64,000 nucleotides of DNA from Phorcus lineatus (GCA_921293015.1 OV121092.1:31937764-32001763); one strand, 5' to 3'. Positions 24,069-36,389 are shown, counted from the stretch's first letter. Numbers and translations: made by a program. Notes: generated from the letters alone by a model not told the origin.

Positions 24069-24132
24069 TTATGTGCAATACTATCCATGTTATTAAAATC
24101 CGTTTTATAGGTTTTCCGTGAAGTTTGAACAT
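24069..24132 (-). CDS. G5 signal-peptide exon
   Basis: Exon 24069-24149. It starts MFKLHGKPIKRILITWIV and ends LHI plus one base (A). The donor is ATAA|GTAAGT, and the acceptor TTTTTCTAAGCTCAG ends at 24150. Basic n-region and hydrophobic core. The phase-1 intron is 1.49 kb. The main uncertainty is distance; a nearer candidate at about 22842-22892 was rejected because its phase and its GC donor do not fit. Confidence 0.7.
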
Positions 24133-24680
24133 GTTTTTGATCGATCTGCCTGAGCTTAGAAAAACAAAAGACTGTTCAAGAGCTTAAGACATACATCGAT
24201 CGTGTTATGTTTCTTTATTTCAGGTAAGGGATAGTATTCTAAACATCCTGCTTGAAAATTAACATACTAATCAATCATTTAAAGGAGGTTGTTGAAAACG
24301 AATTCACACCTTGAAAACCAGTGTGGCAAAGGTTAATTTATCTGAGAACGTGATAGGACTTAACAAATAGTGGTTCTTGGTTGGGTCAACAAAGACACTA
24401 GTGTTGAAACAACGATGCTTTCCTTATTTTCTTACGTCCCCGAGAAGGTACCATAGTTTTGAATGATGAGAAGATGTAGAAGTTAAAAACATCTAAAGTA
24501 AACATAAACACGCTATGGACATATACCAACAATGCATGTGTTTTCCAAGAACAACCCAAACAACATAACTTAATTGTTTATATGACATCAGTTAGAAAAA
24601 CGAAGTTATAAATCTTGAATATATTTCGTATATAACGAACTCGATGATTTATGCTGTCTTTGAAAAGGACTACAACTTAC

Positions 24681-24756
24681 CCAATACGGTCCAAATATCA
24701 AAACTGTGTTTCTTGTAAACATTATTTGAAATGAATTGTGTATCATTGTATTTAAG
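24681..24756 (-). promoter_or_regulatory. Candidate G5 TATA-like box and leader exon
   Basis: A minus-strand donor TATTGG|GTAAGTTG ends at 24681. CTTAAATAC about 70 bases upstream could serve as a TATA box, with a start near 24720. The spacing matches the other genes, but the box is weak. Confidence 0.35.
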
Positions 24757-25810
24757 CATGTACTTGAATGAAGTTGTGATCATGATGAAAGCTCTAGACA
24801 TATCAGCATCTTGCAGCTCTAGCGTATTTGTATTCGCAAGGCTTCTACAATTCCCTGATGTTATTGATGCTAAATGCAACCCATCGCTGACAGCAGGTCA
24901 AACATGGATATGTTTAGCATGTAATTGTTACAGGAAATATCTCAACTCAACAATCACCCCCAATATCCCCCAACAGAGGTAAAACCGTCATAAAGAAGTT
25001 CACAAACATCTGTCCTACCAGGGTTTCTCTGTTAAGAAATGTACAAACCTGATCGGATAAAATCAAAGTTAGTTGACAATGTGCAATCACGCTGTATCAG
25101 AAGGTATAATTCGAAATATTTTCGTATTCTTTAAGAAAGTTAAACATTAATCTAATGTCACCTTCGCACTTGTAATCTTGTATCAAGAACATACTCGCAT
25201 AACAATGTTTAGTATAAGAATTAATGGAAAAGCTTCATATGTGAGGCGAAAATGCGATCACCCACCTGGTACTTATGGCTCGTGCAACAAGTTATTTCCA
25301 TTGACGGTTATACAACTTGTATCAAGAGGCATTTGGCCTGATGGATATCATTGGGATACAGCAAATCTAAATACACTGGCGAAGTAGAGTGACATATCAC
25401 TTGTTTTCTCCAATGACAGGAAACTGATCGGACCTATTGAACCAGGAATCACATATTTTGATTTTCAATTCACATTGATTGCATTATGTTTACAACTATT
25501 TTATTCCATACAATAACTTACTTTGGATGTTTCACCGCTATTAATTGTACATTCACCTTCTTTGTGATTAATTGTGGATTTAAATATCTAAGACTATCTT
25601 TAGCAACAAATCAGTCCCTATCTCGTTTAAAAGGGACCTCAGGACATTACGTTCAGGTAATCTATATTCAGGAAAGTCATTGTATACATCAAACATAAAC
25701 TTGACAACAAACAGATGAAAAATAACATTTTCTAAATACAAAATCTTTTAATAAAAAGCATTCCAATCACAATTAATCGATTCAATATTATTAAAAAAAG
25801 AACAATATAT
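24757..25810. other. G5-G6 spacer, no gene seen
   Basis: Short frames only. No splice-supported exon and no repeat recognised. Confidence 0.4.
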
Positions 25811-26950
25811 AACTAGGACTGCCAAGGCAGTACTTAGGTCTTCAAGACTTCTTGCTTGAACTTCACACAGTGTTTGACCTTCACATGCTTTTTTGTCTTA
25901 GTGGTAAACGGTTAGTTATAATGGGACCAAATCTCATAAGCAAAGTGTGATTATTGCAAAGAAGTTGATAATGCGCAAAAACTATGCTAGTTATGAATTT
26001 GTGATGATTTACTTTTTTGATTGTACTGTTATGACGCTTAATTCAAAACAAGTTTCAAGTCTCTAGGTGCATTTTGAAAAATTACCCCATGTTAAAGTTT
26101 GGTCAAAAGATTTTTGCCGAATTTGCTGGTTAATTGTGAACAACGAAAATGACTGTTCGCGATCAATGTTTTAACAGTTTCCTCAAGTCCACATATAGGT
26201 CTTACAGTCCTGTAGAAATGGTGCAATTGTGAGTCTGACTTTTTTAGTTATCGTCCCTTGAACATGGTCACACGAGCTAAGTCGCCCGACTTTGAAGGGT
26301 TGCTGAGAAAAAAGTTTTAACGTTAGGACCTTGAAAAGATCAAATTCAAAATTACAATGCTCCAGCTACATTAAGTATGAATTTCAGCTCTTAGATGCAA
26401 GTATTTTCAAAGAAGAAGATTGTCAAAGATGCATGGTGTGCGAAAATGCAAAAAAGTCAAATAAAGCAATATGGCGGCGCAAGTATGCAAGCTACGAATT
26501 CGCCATGATTTACTTTTTTGCTATAAATGTAATTGCGCATCTTTTAAAAAAAAGTTGCAAGTCTCTAAGTGCATTAAAGTCAAATAAAGCAATATGGCGG
26601 CGCAAGTATGCAAGCTACGAATTCGCCATGATCTATTTTTTTGCTGCAAATGTAATTGCGCATCTTTTAAAAAAAGTTGCAAGTTTCTAAGTGCATTTTG
26701 AAAAAAATTTGCAATGTCAATTTTTTAAAATTTGAGTGGTACTGTGCCTTTAACGCATGTTCTGATCAAGCTCGAAAGCTTCGCACGACTATTCCTCAGT
26801 AAGGGCTATCAGCTTGCCAAATTTGGTCGAATTTGCAGCAGAAGTTTTGGCTGAATCCGATTCACAAAAAAGTATAAATAATAATAATAAAGACGAGGAA
26901 CTTGAAGAAATCGGATAATAACAATAGGTCTTCCAGACTTTGTCTTGAAG
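25811..26950. repeat. Compound repeat with 123-bp tandem copies
   Basis: CAAATAAAGCAATATGGCGG at 26458 recurs at 26581 (period 123), near-identical through to the following AGTTGCAAG and TCTAAGTGCATT. A diverged third copy covers about 25966-26098. The block is framed by related AGGTCTTCAAGAC / GTCTTGAAGACCT segments near 25840 and 26929-26953, possibly element ends. The plus-strand frame at 26331-26690 merely reads through the two copies. Confidence 0.7.
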
Positions 26951-27023
26951 ACCTAATAACAAAAAATTGGATAAGAAAAAGAAATTAGGAATTCTATTTT
27001 CCACACGTGCCTTTCTTGTCCTT

Positions 27024-28165
27024 TTAAAACATATCTAAAAATGCATACATGAAGTATGAATCCAAGGGATTCTGATAGGGATTCCAATATTGCTGCTGCT
27101 GTTGATAATAAGGATAGTACTGGGTGTAGTGATTTCGTACTTGAAGCTGGTAAATTTGATCCATTATCGTCTGCATTAAAAGAGCTTGTTGATTCAGTGC
27201 ACCTCGTGTATTCTGATATCCACCTCTATTGGATGTACGTGGGGGCATGTACCGATTGCCTCCAGTTGTTGCATATGCTGGCTCGTTTAGTGGTGGAGTT
27301 GTTGTTGCTACCCGGTTAGCTTCAATTGCAGGCGCCGTTGTTTCCGCTGCGTTGTTAGCTGGGCTTGTTGTGTATCCTGCGTAGGCTACTTGGGTTGTTA
27401 CTGCATCAGTTGTTGGCGTCGTTGTTTCTTCCGCGATAAATGAAGGGGTTGTTAATTCTTCTGCGATAGCTGCTGGTGTTGTTGTTTCTTCTAAGATAGC
27501 TGCTTGGGTTGTTGTTTCTTCTGCTACAACTGCTGGGGATGTTGTTTCTTCTACGATTGCTGCTTGGGTTGTTATTTTTTCTACGATAACATCTGTGGTT
27601 GATGTTTCTTCTGCGATAACATCTGTGGTTGTTGTTTCTTCTGCGATAACCGCTGGGGTTGTTGTTTCTTCTGCGATAACCGCTGGGGTTGTTGTTTCTT
27701 CTGCGATAACCGCTGGGGTTGTTGTTTCTTCTGCGATAACCGCAGGGGTTGTTTCTTCTGCGATAACTGCTGGGGTTGTTTCTTCTGCGATAACTTCCAT
27801 GGTTGTTGTTTCTTCAACGATAACTGCTGGGGTTGTTGTTTCTTCTACGATAACCGCTGGGGTTGTTGTTTCTTCTGCGATAACTGCTGGGGTTGTTTCT
27901 TCTGCGATAACTGCTGGGGTTGTTGTTTCTTCTGCGATAACTGCTGGGGTTGTTTCTTCTGCGATAACTGCTGGGGTTGTTGTTTCTTCTGCGATAACTG
28001 CTGGGGTTGTTTCTTCTGCGATAACTGATGGGGTTGTTTCTTCAACGATAACTGATGGGGTTGTTGTTTCGTTTGCGTTAGCTGCTTGTGTCGTAGTGTC
28101 AGCAGCTGGAGTAAGACCAAGTATATCACTAACCTCGTCTTCCGTCACAGCTTCAGCTACTTGTC
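27024..28165 (-). CDS. G6 main exon: secreted Thr/Glu repeat protein
   Basis: Final exon of G6, 379 residues plus a split Gly codon; the precursor is about 400 residues. The acceptor ATATCTTCAG ends at 28166, so the ATG at 28184 lies in the intron. Order: acidic start QVAEAVTEDEVSDILGLTPA; 22 tandem units of 9 or 10 residues, consensus TTTPAVIAEE; a Thr/Ala-rich stretch; a basic segment (YMPPRTSNRGGYQNTRG); an amphipathic Gln/Met run (LLMQTIMDQIYQLQ), comparable to LLLQRQIMQNSMQ in G9; a Tyr/Gln-rich stretch; and the tail SYFMYAFLDMF. The repeat carries about one acidic pair and two to three Thr per unit, so it could be an extended glycosylated or cation-binding spacer (inference). No Cys. 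It is the only member with a regular acidic repeat. Confidence 0.85.
27405..28080 (-). repeat. Coding minisatellite of G6 (27/30-bp units)
   Basis: Twenty-two head-to-tail units of 27 or 30 bases, differing by one Thr codon. The central units are nearly identical; both ends, especially the 3' coding end (TTQAAIVEE, LTTPSFIAEE), have diverged. This is the normal pattern of an array that expands from its middle. The unit length keeps the frame, and the antisense strand is also open, which explains the long opposite frame there. Confidence 0.9.
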
Positions 28166-28613
28166 CTGAAGATATTTTGACCAATGAAAGATAAGGTTTT
28201 TAATATGGAATCATGATTTAATAACGAGAAATTATGTTTAAAAAGTTGAATATTAGGAAAACGTTTAAAAGAAAAAAAAAATCAAATAAAGCGCTATTTC
28301 CTCTTTAAGCATTTTTCTTCAAGACTATTGTCTTACTTCATTCATTATTTCCTCTTATGAAGGTAACGTAATATTTCGAAAACATGTTTTTTTTAAAATT
28401 TGATGATAGTAGACGACGTTCAGCATAATGAGCATATCAACTGCTTTTCATCATCAAGGAAAACACATCATTAAACAATCTAAAATTTCCTTTCACGGAA
28501 TAAGCCTTATGTTCACCATTTATCACAGGCTTTTTATTGATGCGTGACAAGTAACAAGAATAATGACAATTATGTTAAAGTAAATATTTGAATTAATCTA
28601 ATAGTTAGATTAC

Positions 28614-28674
28614 CATAAAACGAAACCAAAAGCAAAACTGTTCCGAAATAGAGCACTCTCCGTGAGGGAACCAT
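28614..28674 (-). CDS. G6 signal-peptide exon
   Basis: Exon 28614-28682. It encodes MVPSRRVLYFGTVLLLVSFY plus one base (G). The donor is TATG|GTAATC and the acceptor TTCTTTTCAG ends at 28683. A textbook signal peptide with an Arg pair before a hydrophobic core. The intron to the main exon is 448 bases, phase 1. Confidence 0.85.
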
Positions 28675-29527
28675 ATTGATATCTGAAAAGAAAAACGTTT
28701 CGCTGAATATTTGAACATTAATATGTAATACGAAAGGGATATTTTATAGAATAGTATTAAGTTTTTACGCACAAATTCTTATTCTGTTAAATCTTCATTT
28801 TACTGGACATGATAAAATTACTTACAAATATTGAATTTTTCAATTTTAGATTGTACAGATTTTACATAGTAAAATCACTAAAGAGGATAAAAGGAACGTT
28901 GTCCATATAGATACCACATAACTATCATCGTTTAATAGATATTATTATAAAGTCACAAATTAAAATCAGAAAACACACTAACAAATGCAGATCTTAGAAT
29001 GGTTTATAGGTACTCTAGAACGTTGTTTTCCCCAATGAACGTTACATGCAAACTGTAATATCTTCACACTGTCAAACAACCCAAAACGAATAATGACCAT
29101 GTTTCAAGAGGAAACTGTGTGGGGCCATTCCTGTGTACACATCTAAATCATATAAGAAAAAGATGCAAGCTCGTTGCTTAAACCGAAGTTGGTACATTCG
29201 TTCAAGGACTCGCTTTCAGGACTATACAAAACTGTCTTGCAATCCTTTCTGTAAAATCATTTATTCAAACGTGCCATTGTGTCTTCAAGGCTGCTACAAA
29301 ATATTATTTAGAAACTAATTGTTTTCATTTTTTAAAGATGATTTGATAAAATAGATAAATCTTATTGAAAAAGCGTGAATGTTCAACTTAAACTTAATTT
29401 CAACATATAGTGAAATATCTTTATCTTTTTAAATATGATTTCAATAATGGCATTATATTTTTCATACACGAAAATGCATCCCATATGATTATCGTTATCG
29501 TTCATTATGCAGATGAAGTCAACATAC

Positions 29528-29597
29528 CTGAGTCAAGCTTGAGCTCCGTGAAGACCTTTGGAGGACTATAACCTCATGTAACGATAGCATATATATG
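29528..29597 (-). promoter_or_regulatory. G6 TATA box and leader exon
   Basis: On the minus strand CATATATATG at 29597-29588 is followed about 60 bases later by the donor ACTCAG|GTATGT, ending an exon at 29528. The start site is expected near 29560. The intron to the signal exon is about 0.85 kb. Confidence 0.5.
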
Positions 29598-32361
29598 TGT
29601 TTAAGGTCATACATTACACAGGAATTATTTATTTAATCAAGTGAAGGCATTCTTTTAAAGTGCGCATTTCTGAAAGTAGGCAATTCGGTAAAATGATGTA
29701 AAGAACGCAAAAGGCTTAAACGATTTATATGAGCGCTACGCCTCTGTATATCATGCTGTCAACCATACTGCAATAAAGTATATCTTTTTTCATCTACATA
29801 ACATTTCTAAGATGAAGGAACAAAAAGATGAGTAGAAACATAATCGTATTGTCTGTTTGCATTTCTCAAAATCCAAGTACATTTATGAAATTATATCATT
29901 TCGCCTGAAACTGAATATGTCTTGCATATCAATATGTACTTAATTTATTATAATCATCATCAAAGTAATCAAATAAATTCTTCATAACTTTATTCATGAT
30001 TTTTTACAAGACAAATCTACGGAAATTTTTCACTTTTCACTATTTCCTTCAAATATCTTAAGAAAGAAAGGGTTTAAATCTGGAAATGAACAATATTTCG
30101 TTGACATCAATCCTGCTTAAAAGATTTACGAGATATTATGATTTTATGAAGTATATTTTGTCATTAATTGATACATAAAGGCCCTTCAACCTGCGTCTGC
30201 AATGTCAAAAATGCCACGTCAAACATTCATGACCATTATTTTCTTACAAAAATCTAAGATATGTATTTCATACCTGTCTTTATTTCGCATACGCTTTATC
30301 GTAAGTGGCCACAAATTTGATATGAGCACATGTGCAGATATCACGATTGTTTTAGCGCGGGTATCCCATCGTTTGTAAAGTCATAAAACCATTGTTTTTT
30401 ACGACACTTTAACAAAGGAACCAGGCTGTTTTCTGAATTTCTCATGCCTTTTTAATGAAATAGAATCGGTAAATAAGAAATTAGAAACTATGACTCATTT
30501 CCTCCGTTTATAATCTCTAATTATTACTGACTTTGACGTTAATGTTTGGTAAGATCACTTGTTGTGATTAAATAATACAAAAACAACTATCATTTTGATC
30601 TGAATACTTCTACATATCATGTGAATATTTCAATACGCGTTAAATTACCTTTCCCAAAAACTCCTCATCTGAAAAACTCTAAAGGCTTTCAGATTTTTTA
30701 AAGGACATCTCAACTATCTCTGATAGTATTAAGAATGATTTTATTATGATAACATTGAGGATAATTTCATTGCTCTGGACTCCACATCACAAGAACGTTC
30801 ATAAAGCCCCAAAAGTATTATTATCCTGGTGTGATTACGAAAAAACCCCTTTTTTCAAATTCTTAAATCCTTGGGAGTTTTCAGTCGATTAACGGCGTCA
30901 TTGTTATCTGTAATACTTATCATGATTTCCAAACCAGGTACCCAATCGTACTGCTTGATAGCCATAGGTACATTTCCAATAAAGTTTCGTATCTATGATG
31001 ACCGCACAAGTTATTCAATTAGTGTCTCAGAATCATTATTTAAACGTTCAGTTTATGAGGCAATGAATCGGGTCACCCATCGATCCATTGAGCCATCCTG
31101 ATGTTGGTGAAATTAAATGATAGCGGTCAACTTAGTAATACACTAACAACGTGCCATAATTAATTGTATTATCTATAGATACTAGAAATTAAGATATGCA
31201 CAACATTCTATAATCCTCTTTAACAAATACCTGAGATGTTTATTGTTTAAAGTGACACGATTTGTTTCATAAGTTTTTCATGAAGCCTAATTTAGTAAAT
31301 ATTAGCAAAACTATCATATGATCTGGGTTAGGTTCATAGGCCTTTCTAAAGATGCATCTTTATATCTAAATGCCACAATTGTCATAGATTTTGTGTTTTC
31401 AATTGTTAATAAAACAGGAAAAACAACCGGCCATATAAATGTTAAGACGAAGAGTGTATGCGTCCCATTAACATGTATATTAGTTGAATTAACTACTGAT
31501 CACTTCCAACCTTTATTTGTCGCATAATTGCTTTTGCAGAAATGCTTTTGAGTCATTGGCGCGCGCCGTTGTCTGGTTTTCGATCACAAATATCAACTTC
31601 AACCTGTTTTTTTTATCACTTTACTGAACTGATAAGCATTGAGATGTTAATTTTCAGAAAAATCAGTAAGGTATTAATCTAATAACACCGTATATAACAA
31701 ATTGTCTGCCCTGTGCAAAAAAATCCGTCACTACTGTAGTTAAAAAATCAAAGTCATGCTGTGGTTGTTTTCACAAAGCGCCTGCATGTGCGAAAGGAAA
31801 AGAAAAGAGACCGTTTTAATTGTCTTCATGCGTCAAAACGTCAAATTAACAGAATTAAAAGGCCAGGGGGAGTCTAATCTTGTTTTCAACTTTTTTGAAA
31901 AACATACGCTTTTGTACGAAAAACACAATACAAAAGGTTAATATGATGATGTCTTTATGTATTACACATACCAAGGTTATCTTACTTACAAACATGTTCA
32001 GTAGTCGCTTGTAACAAATGTGTATTTGAATTTAAGGTAATATCGAGAAAAGTAGGGAGGTGACTTATTGTGAATATTTTTTTTTACCCAAAGGTGTACA
32101 TGAAGCAAAAAAAATCATTAATCTCTGAAAAAAGCTCTCTTACAATGACAAGTTCTTAACTTTAGAGACATGTTTAGCCACGGCACATTTGTAAGCAAAA
32201 AGGGTTTGAGCGTTGATCAAAGGGAGGTAAATCTATGATTCCAAAAGGCAGGTAAGCGCCCATAAAATCTTATATGAACGCACACGAGTCATTTTAAATT
32301 GTTTAAAAACATATGAAGACAAGGGTTTAATACTTTAGTTATAACGTTTTAAAATATATAT
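29598..32361. other. G6 upstream spacer, no gene seen
   Basis: AT-rich DNA. At about 31558-31625 a segment with GTCTGGTTTTCGATCACAAA matches the interior of the 8626-9098 element in reverse, so it is a fragment of that family. The short open frames have no coding support. Confidence 0.4.
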
Positions 32362-32516
32362 AGAGATTATTACCAGAGTATGTTTTGATATCGTCAATAT
32401 CACTATATAAACAATAAAAATTGTATTAGGCGAGGTTTACCGAGCCTAATACATAGTTTTTATTGTTTATATAGTGATATTGACGATATCAAAACATACG
32501 AAGGTAATAATCTCTT
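32362..32516. repeat. Large palindrome with hairpin spacer
   Basis: Arms of about 59 bases (left starts AGAGATTATTACC, right ends GGTAATAATCTCT) are near-perfect inverted copies around a 36-base spacer. The spacer is itself a hairpin: GTATTAGGC pairs with GCCTAATAC. The right arm overlaps the start of the 647-bp tandem unit. Structure and symmetry suggest a foldback element or MITE. Confidence 0.8.
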
Positions 32517-33104
32517 TATCATATAATGTCATTTTGAAATAAACCTCCTTTTTTGGTTAATTTTTTGTTCCCTCTACAAACGAAAAGGGCGTATGACTAT
32601 ACCCACGTCATCACTAGGCAAACTCACATTCCATTTCGCGTCATAGGAAAATGACGTCACACAAGAGCAAAATAGTACAATTTGTCAAGCCTTTTTAAAA
32701 CAACAGTGTACGCGTTTTGTTTGAATAAAACAGCACACAAAATACAAAACGTCGTAAATGTTTCAGATACATTAAATATCGTTCAAAACATTTGAAATTG
32801 AAAATGTCAAAACATTAAACCCGCATAGCAACAAAACACAGGAACACGCTAACAGGTCACGTTCAAAAGTTCTCGCACCGCGTTATACTGAACACATTGT
32901 TCGTCACTCCTGACTGCTGTCGGATTCCATAGCTGCAATATTACTCTGTATTTTCGAGGAGAGGAGAGAATTTTGGTGACTTGTGGGCATTGACTGTGAT
33001 ACTGTCACCATATACTATATCGGAGCCGCAAAGAAGGTGTGAACACCACCGGAAATGGGCACATGTATTTCACTCGATGATCGAGACCAGGCTAGGTAAC
33101 AAGG
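32458..33104. repeat. 647-bp tandem unit, copy 1
   Basis: Unit from TTTTATTGTTTATATAGTGA to the following GGCTAGGTAACAAGG. By eye it is identical to the next copy over its length. It contains a full TGACGTCA site (near 32653) and no long frame. Confidence 0.85.
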
Positions 33105-33751
33105 TTTTATTGTTTATATAGTGATATTGACGATATCAAAACATACGAAGGTAATAATCTCTTTATCATATAATGTCATTTTGAAATAAACCTCCTTTTT
33201 TGGTTAATTTTTTGTTCCCTCTACAAACGAAAAGGGCGTATGACTATACCCACGTCATCACTAGGCAAACTCACATTCCATTTCGCGTCATAGGAAAATG
33301 ACGTCACACAAGAGCAAAATAGTACAATTTGTCAAGCCTTTTTAAAACAACAGTGTACGCGTTTTGTTTGAATAAAACAGCACACAAAATACAAAACGTC
33401 GTAAATGTTTCAGATACATTAAATATCGTTCAAAACATTTGAAATTGAAAATGTCAAAACATTAAACCCGCATAGCAACAAAACACAGGAACACGCTAAC
33501 AGGTCACGTTCAAAAGTTCTCGCACCGCGTTATACTGAACACATTGTTCGTCACTCCTGACTGCTGTCGGATTCCATAGCTGCAATATTACTCTGTATTT
33601 TCGAGGAGAGGAGAGAATTTTGGTGACTTGTGGGCATTGACTGTGATACTGTCACCATATACTATATCGGAGCCGCAAAGAAGGTGTGAACACCACCGGA
33701 AATGGGCACATGTATTTCACTCGATGATCGAGACCAGGCTAGGTAACAAGG
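33105..33751. repeat. 647-bp tandem unit, copy 2
   Basis: Period exactly 647 (the same motif falls at 32461, 33108 and 33755). No difference from copy 1 was seen, so the event is very recent, an allele-specific duplication, or an assembly duplication. Confidence 0.85.
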
Positions 33752-33865
33752 TTTTATTGTTTATGTAGTGATATTTACGATATAAAAACATACAAAGGTA
33801 ATAATCTCTTTACCATATAATGTTATTTTGAAATAAACCTCTTTATTTTGCTTAATTTGTGTCGA
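33752..33865. repeat. 647-bp unit, partial diverged third copy
   Basis: About 110 bases resembling the start of the unit but with roughly one change in ten, after which similarity ends. It is older than the perfect copies, so it may be the flanking repeat that seeded the duplication. Confidence 0.7.
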
Positions 33866-34708
33866 TGCGAACACAACCGCCGATTGACAAGGCGGCCATG
33901 TTTGTTTACATTGACACCCAAAACACACCAAACTCGACATGTCGTTTGTATTGCTAAGGAAACGTTTTAGGATTCGCTCTTCTCGGTATGGAGCTAGCAA
34001 AAGTAGTGCAACCTAGTTACCGTCATTTGCATAGTTATCAGGGATCTGATAACATGATTACAAGATGGGTTTATTGCACCGATAACACTGCCCATTATAT
34101 GATAAACCTTAATCCCGCATACATGCCTGAGGAATCAAGCTATTTAAAAACAAATGATAAATTTGGAAACGTTTTTTAAATTCCGCGACCTTCCCTGCAC
34201 ACAGACAGCCCGTAAAAGCCTCTAGCCTCTTATTGAAGACAAACCCTAGTCACTATCTGACCAATCACATTCGCGTTCTAAAAATGATTGCGTCGACCAA
34301 ATCGTAAGATAACTTCTCATACCGAATGCCTGGTACAGGCCTTCTAATCGAACTTACTTTAAAAAATGTGACTATACGGGTTGTTCTCAGACCATGGTGC
34401 AGGAGACCCTCCGATTAGCCTCATATTCTTTCTTCGATTAATACATTTTCATTCATTATGGAAACATCCAAAATTTGAAAATCGCATGACTTTGCTAATG
34501 GTACAGTGTCTCTGGACACATAGATGTGGATATTTTCAAACAAGAACTTTGAAACGAATAGGAGTTCTAAGAGTAAAAGTACACATTAAAGCTTAATGTT
34601 GCAGGTTGTTACTGAACGTTGTTAGCTACTTGTCAATGTGTCATTCAAACATTGAATAGGTCGTCAATTACATCACTGTAAGATTACGTTGGTCTATTGT
34701 GAACTAAT
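33866..34708. other. Between tandem unit and satellite
   Basis: No gene supported; plus-strand frames at 33988-34179 and 34381-34596 lack splice or composition support. Probably repeat-derived. Confidence 0.35.
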
Positions 34709-35275
34709 GTTAGTTTCCATGCACGGATATTCATAACATCAGAGATTCCAAAATGGAAACCAACTGGATGCCCAGTCGTTTAGTTTCCACTTGGTTTCCA
34801 AGCACAGATATACATAACATCAGAGATTCCAAAATGGAAACCAACTGGATGCCCAGTCATTTAGTTTCCACTTGGTTTCTATGCACGGCTATTCATAAGA
34901 TAAGAGATTCCAAATTGGAAACCAACTGGATGCCCAGTCGTTTAGTTTCCACTTGGTTTCCAAGCACAGATATACATAACATCAGAGATTCCAAAATGGA
35001 AACCAACTGGATGCCCAGTCATTTAGTTTCCACTTGGTTTCTATGCACGGCTATTCATAAGATAAGAGATTCCAAAATGGAAACCAACTGGATGCCCAGT
35101 CGTTTAGTTTCCACTTGGTTTCCATGCACGGATATACATAACATCAGAGATTCCAAAATGGAAACCAACTGGATAACCAGTCTTTCAGTTTCCACTTGGT
35201 TTGCTGATACGGAACTACATAGATCAGAGATACCGAAATGGAAACCAACTGTATACGAAGTCACTTAGTTTCAGT
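34709..35275. repeat. 81-bp satellite, about seven copies
   Basis: The motif AAATGGAAACCAACTGG recurs every 81 bases from about 34750 to 35236. Neighbouring units alternate between two variants (one with TTTCCAAGCACAGATATAC, one with TTTCTATGCACGGCTATTC), so there is a 162-bp higher-order unit. The right-hand units are diverged. Because 81 is a multiple of three, a 171-codon plus-strand frame runs through it; this is an artefact of the array. Confidence 0.9.
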
Positions 35276-36389
35276 GAATGGATACAAGCTGGATACCCAA
35301 ATTACACACTTTCCTATTGGTTTCCAGAATTCAGGAAACCAAGTCATTTCTGTAGTGAATAGAAGCCCACAAGTGGTATCATTGTTTTTATCTGTTTATT
35401 CGGGTCCAATATTTTCCCATCCTGTTACCAATGGAAATGCAAATCATGGGGCTTTTATTCTAACCTTGGTATCCGTGGACATTCTTCGTCATTATTTTCA
35501 AGTATTTATCAAAGTAGTAATTATCAAATTAAGAAGTTTGAATTTTTACAGCGCATAACCAATAATATGAATTTAGATAGTCAGTGGTTCTGTTTGATAA
35601 GTTGATTTTACATGTGAGTTTATTTCTGATACAACCAATTCCGTATCATAAGTCACTTTGCAATTATCAACTTCGCAACTTTTATGATTATCATTCCAAT
35701 GTATATGTTGTGTGACCAGGAAATATTCTTTATCTTGAAATAATTGTGTTATCGATTTCTTTCTCTGTTTGCAATGGGTGATCCTTCGTCAGTTATTTTG
35801 TTGATGTCAAAACCAAACCAAAATTACCTATTTGAATTAAGATTCTGTATAAGCGATACATGCTCTTCCATACCATATTATAAGTAGGCGAGTAAACTTC
35901 CGCTACGTAGCTGTACACGGGCAAGCAAGCCTTATGCTATATTTGAAAAATTCTTTGATAAACTGAATTCAGCAAAGTATATGGACACTGTCGTTTGCTA
36001 TAATGGCGAGATGATACTGGTGACATTGCTTGTTGGTATAGCCAATCCAGTAGACGACATGGACCTGAATACATGGATCATGTTTATGAAATTTATTATA
36101 CAAGTGATAAGCTCCTGAAGCCTGCAACCCGTCATTTATTTCGAAAAGATCCATATAAATTTGTTTACAATTTGCTACAACTATCCCAAGTTTATAATGT
36201 CTAGATGTTATGTACTTTATGAAGTAACTATATGTGAAACAATTAAACACCTTTTTTGAATAATGTGTATATTGTCTATCGGTTACACAAATATAATTGT
36301 AAATTACATATTCTTCTTATTTCCACTTGAAACATAGATCAGTGATAGCTTTAAGTCTCGTTTTTAAATTTGTTCATTAATTCTATCAT
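35276..36389. other. Spacer after satellite, no gene seen
   Basis: Starts with degenerate satellite-like sequence (GGTTTCCAGAATTCAGGAAA). Then AT-rich DNA with no supported feature. Confidence 0.35.

Noticed and set aside
26331..26690. 119-codon plus-strand frame
   Set aside because: Spans the 123-bp tandem copies, so the duplicated peptide is a product of the repeat.
27595..28194. 199-codon plus-strand frame VVSSAITAGVV repeat
   Set aside because: Antisense reading of the G6 coding minisatellite. The minus strand has splice sites, a signal exon and a meaningful end; the plus frame has none.
34753..35268. 171-codon repetitive plus-strand frame METNWMPSRLVSTWF
   Set aside because: It exists only because the satellite period (81) is divisible by three. 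No promoter, splice sites or signal peptide.
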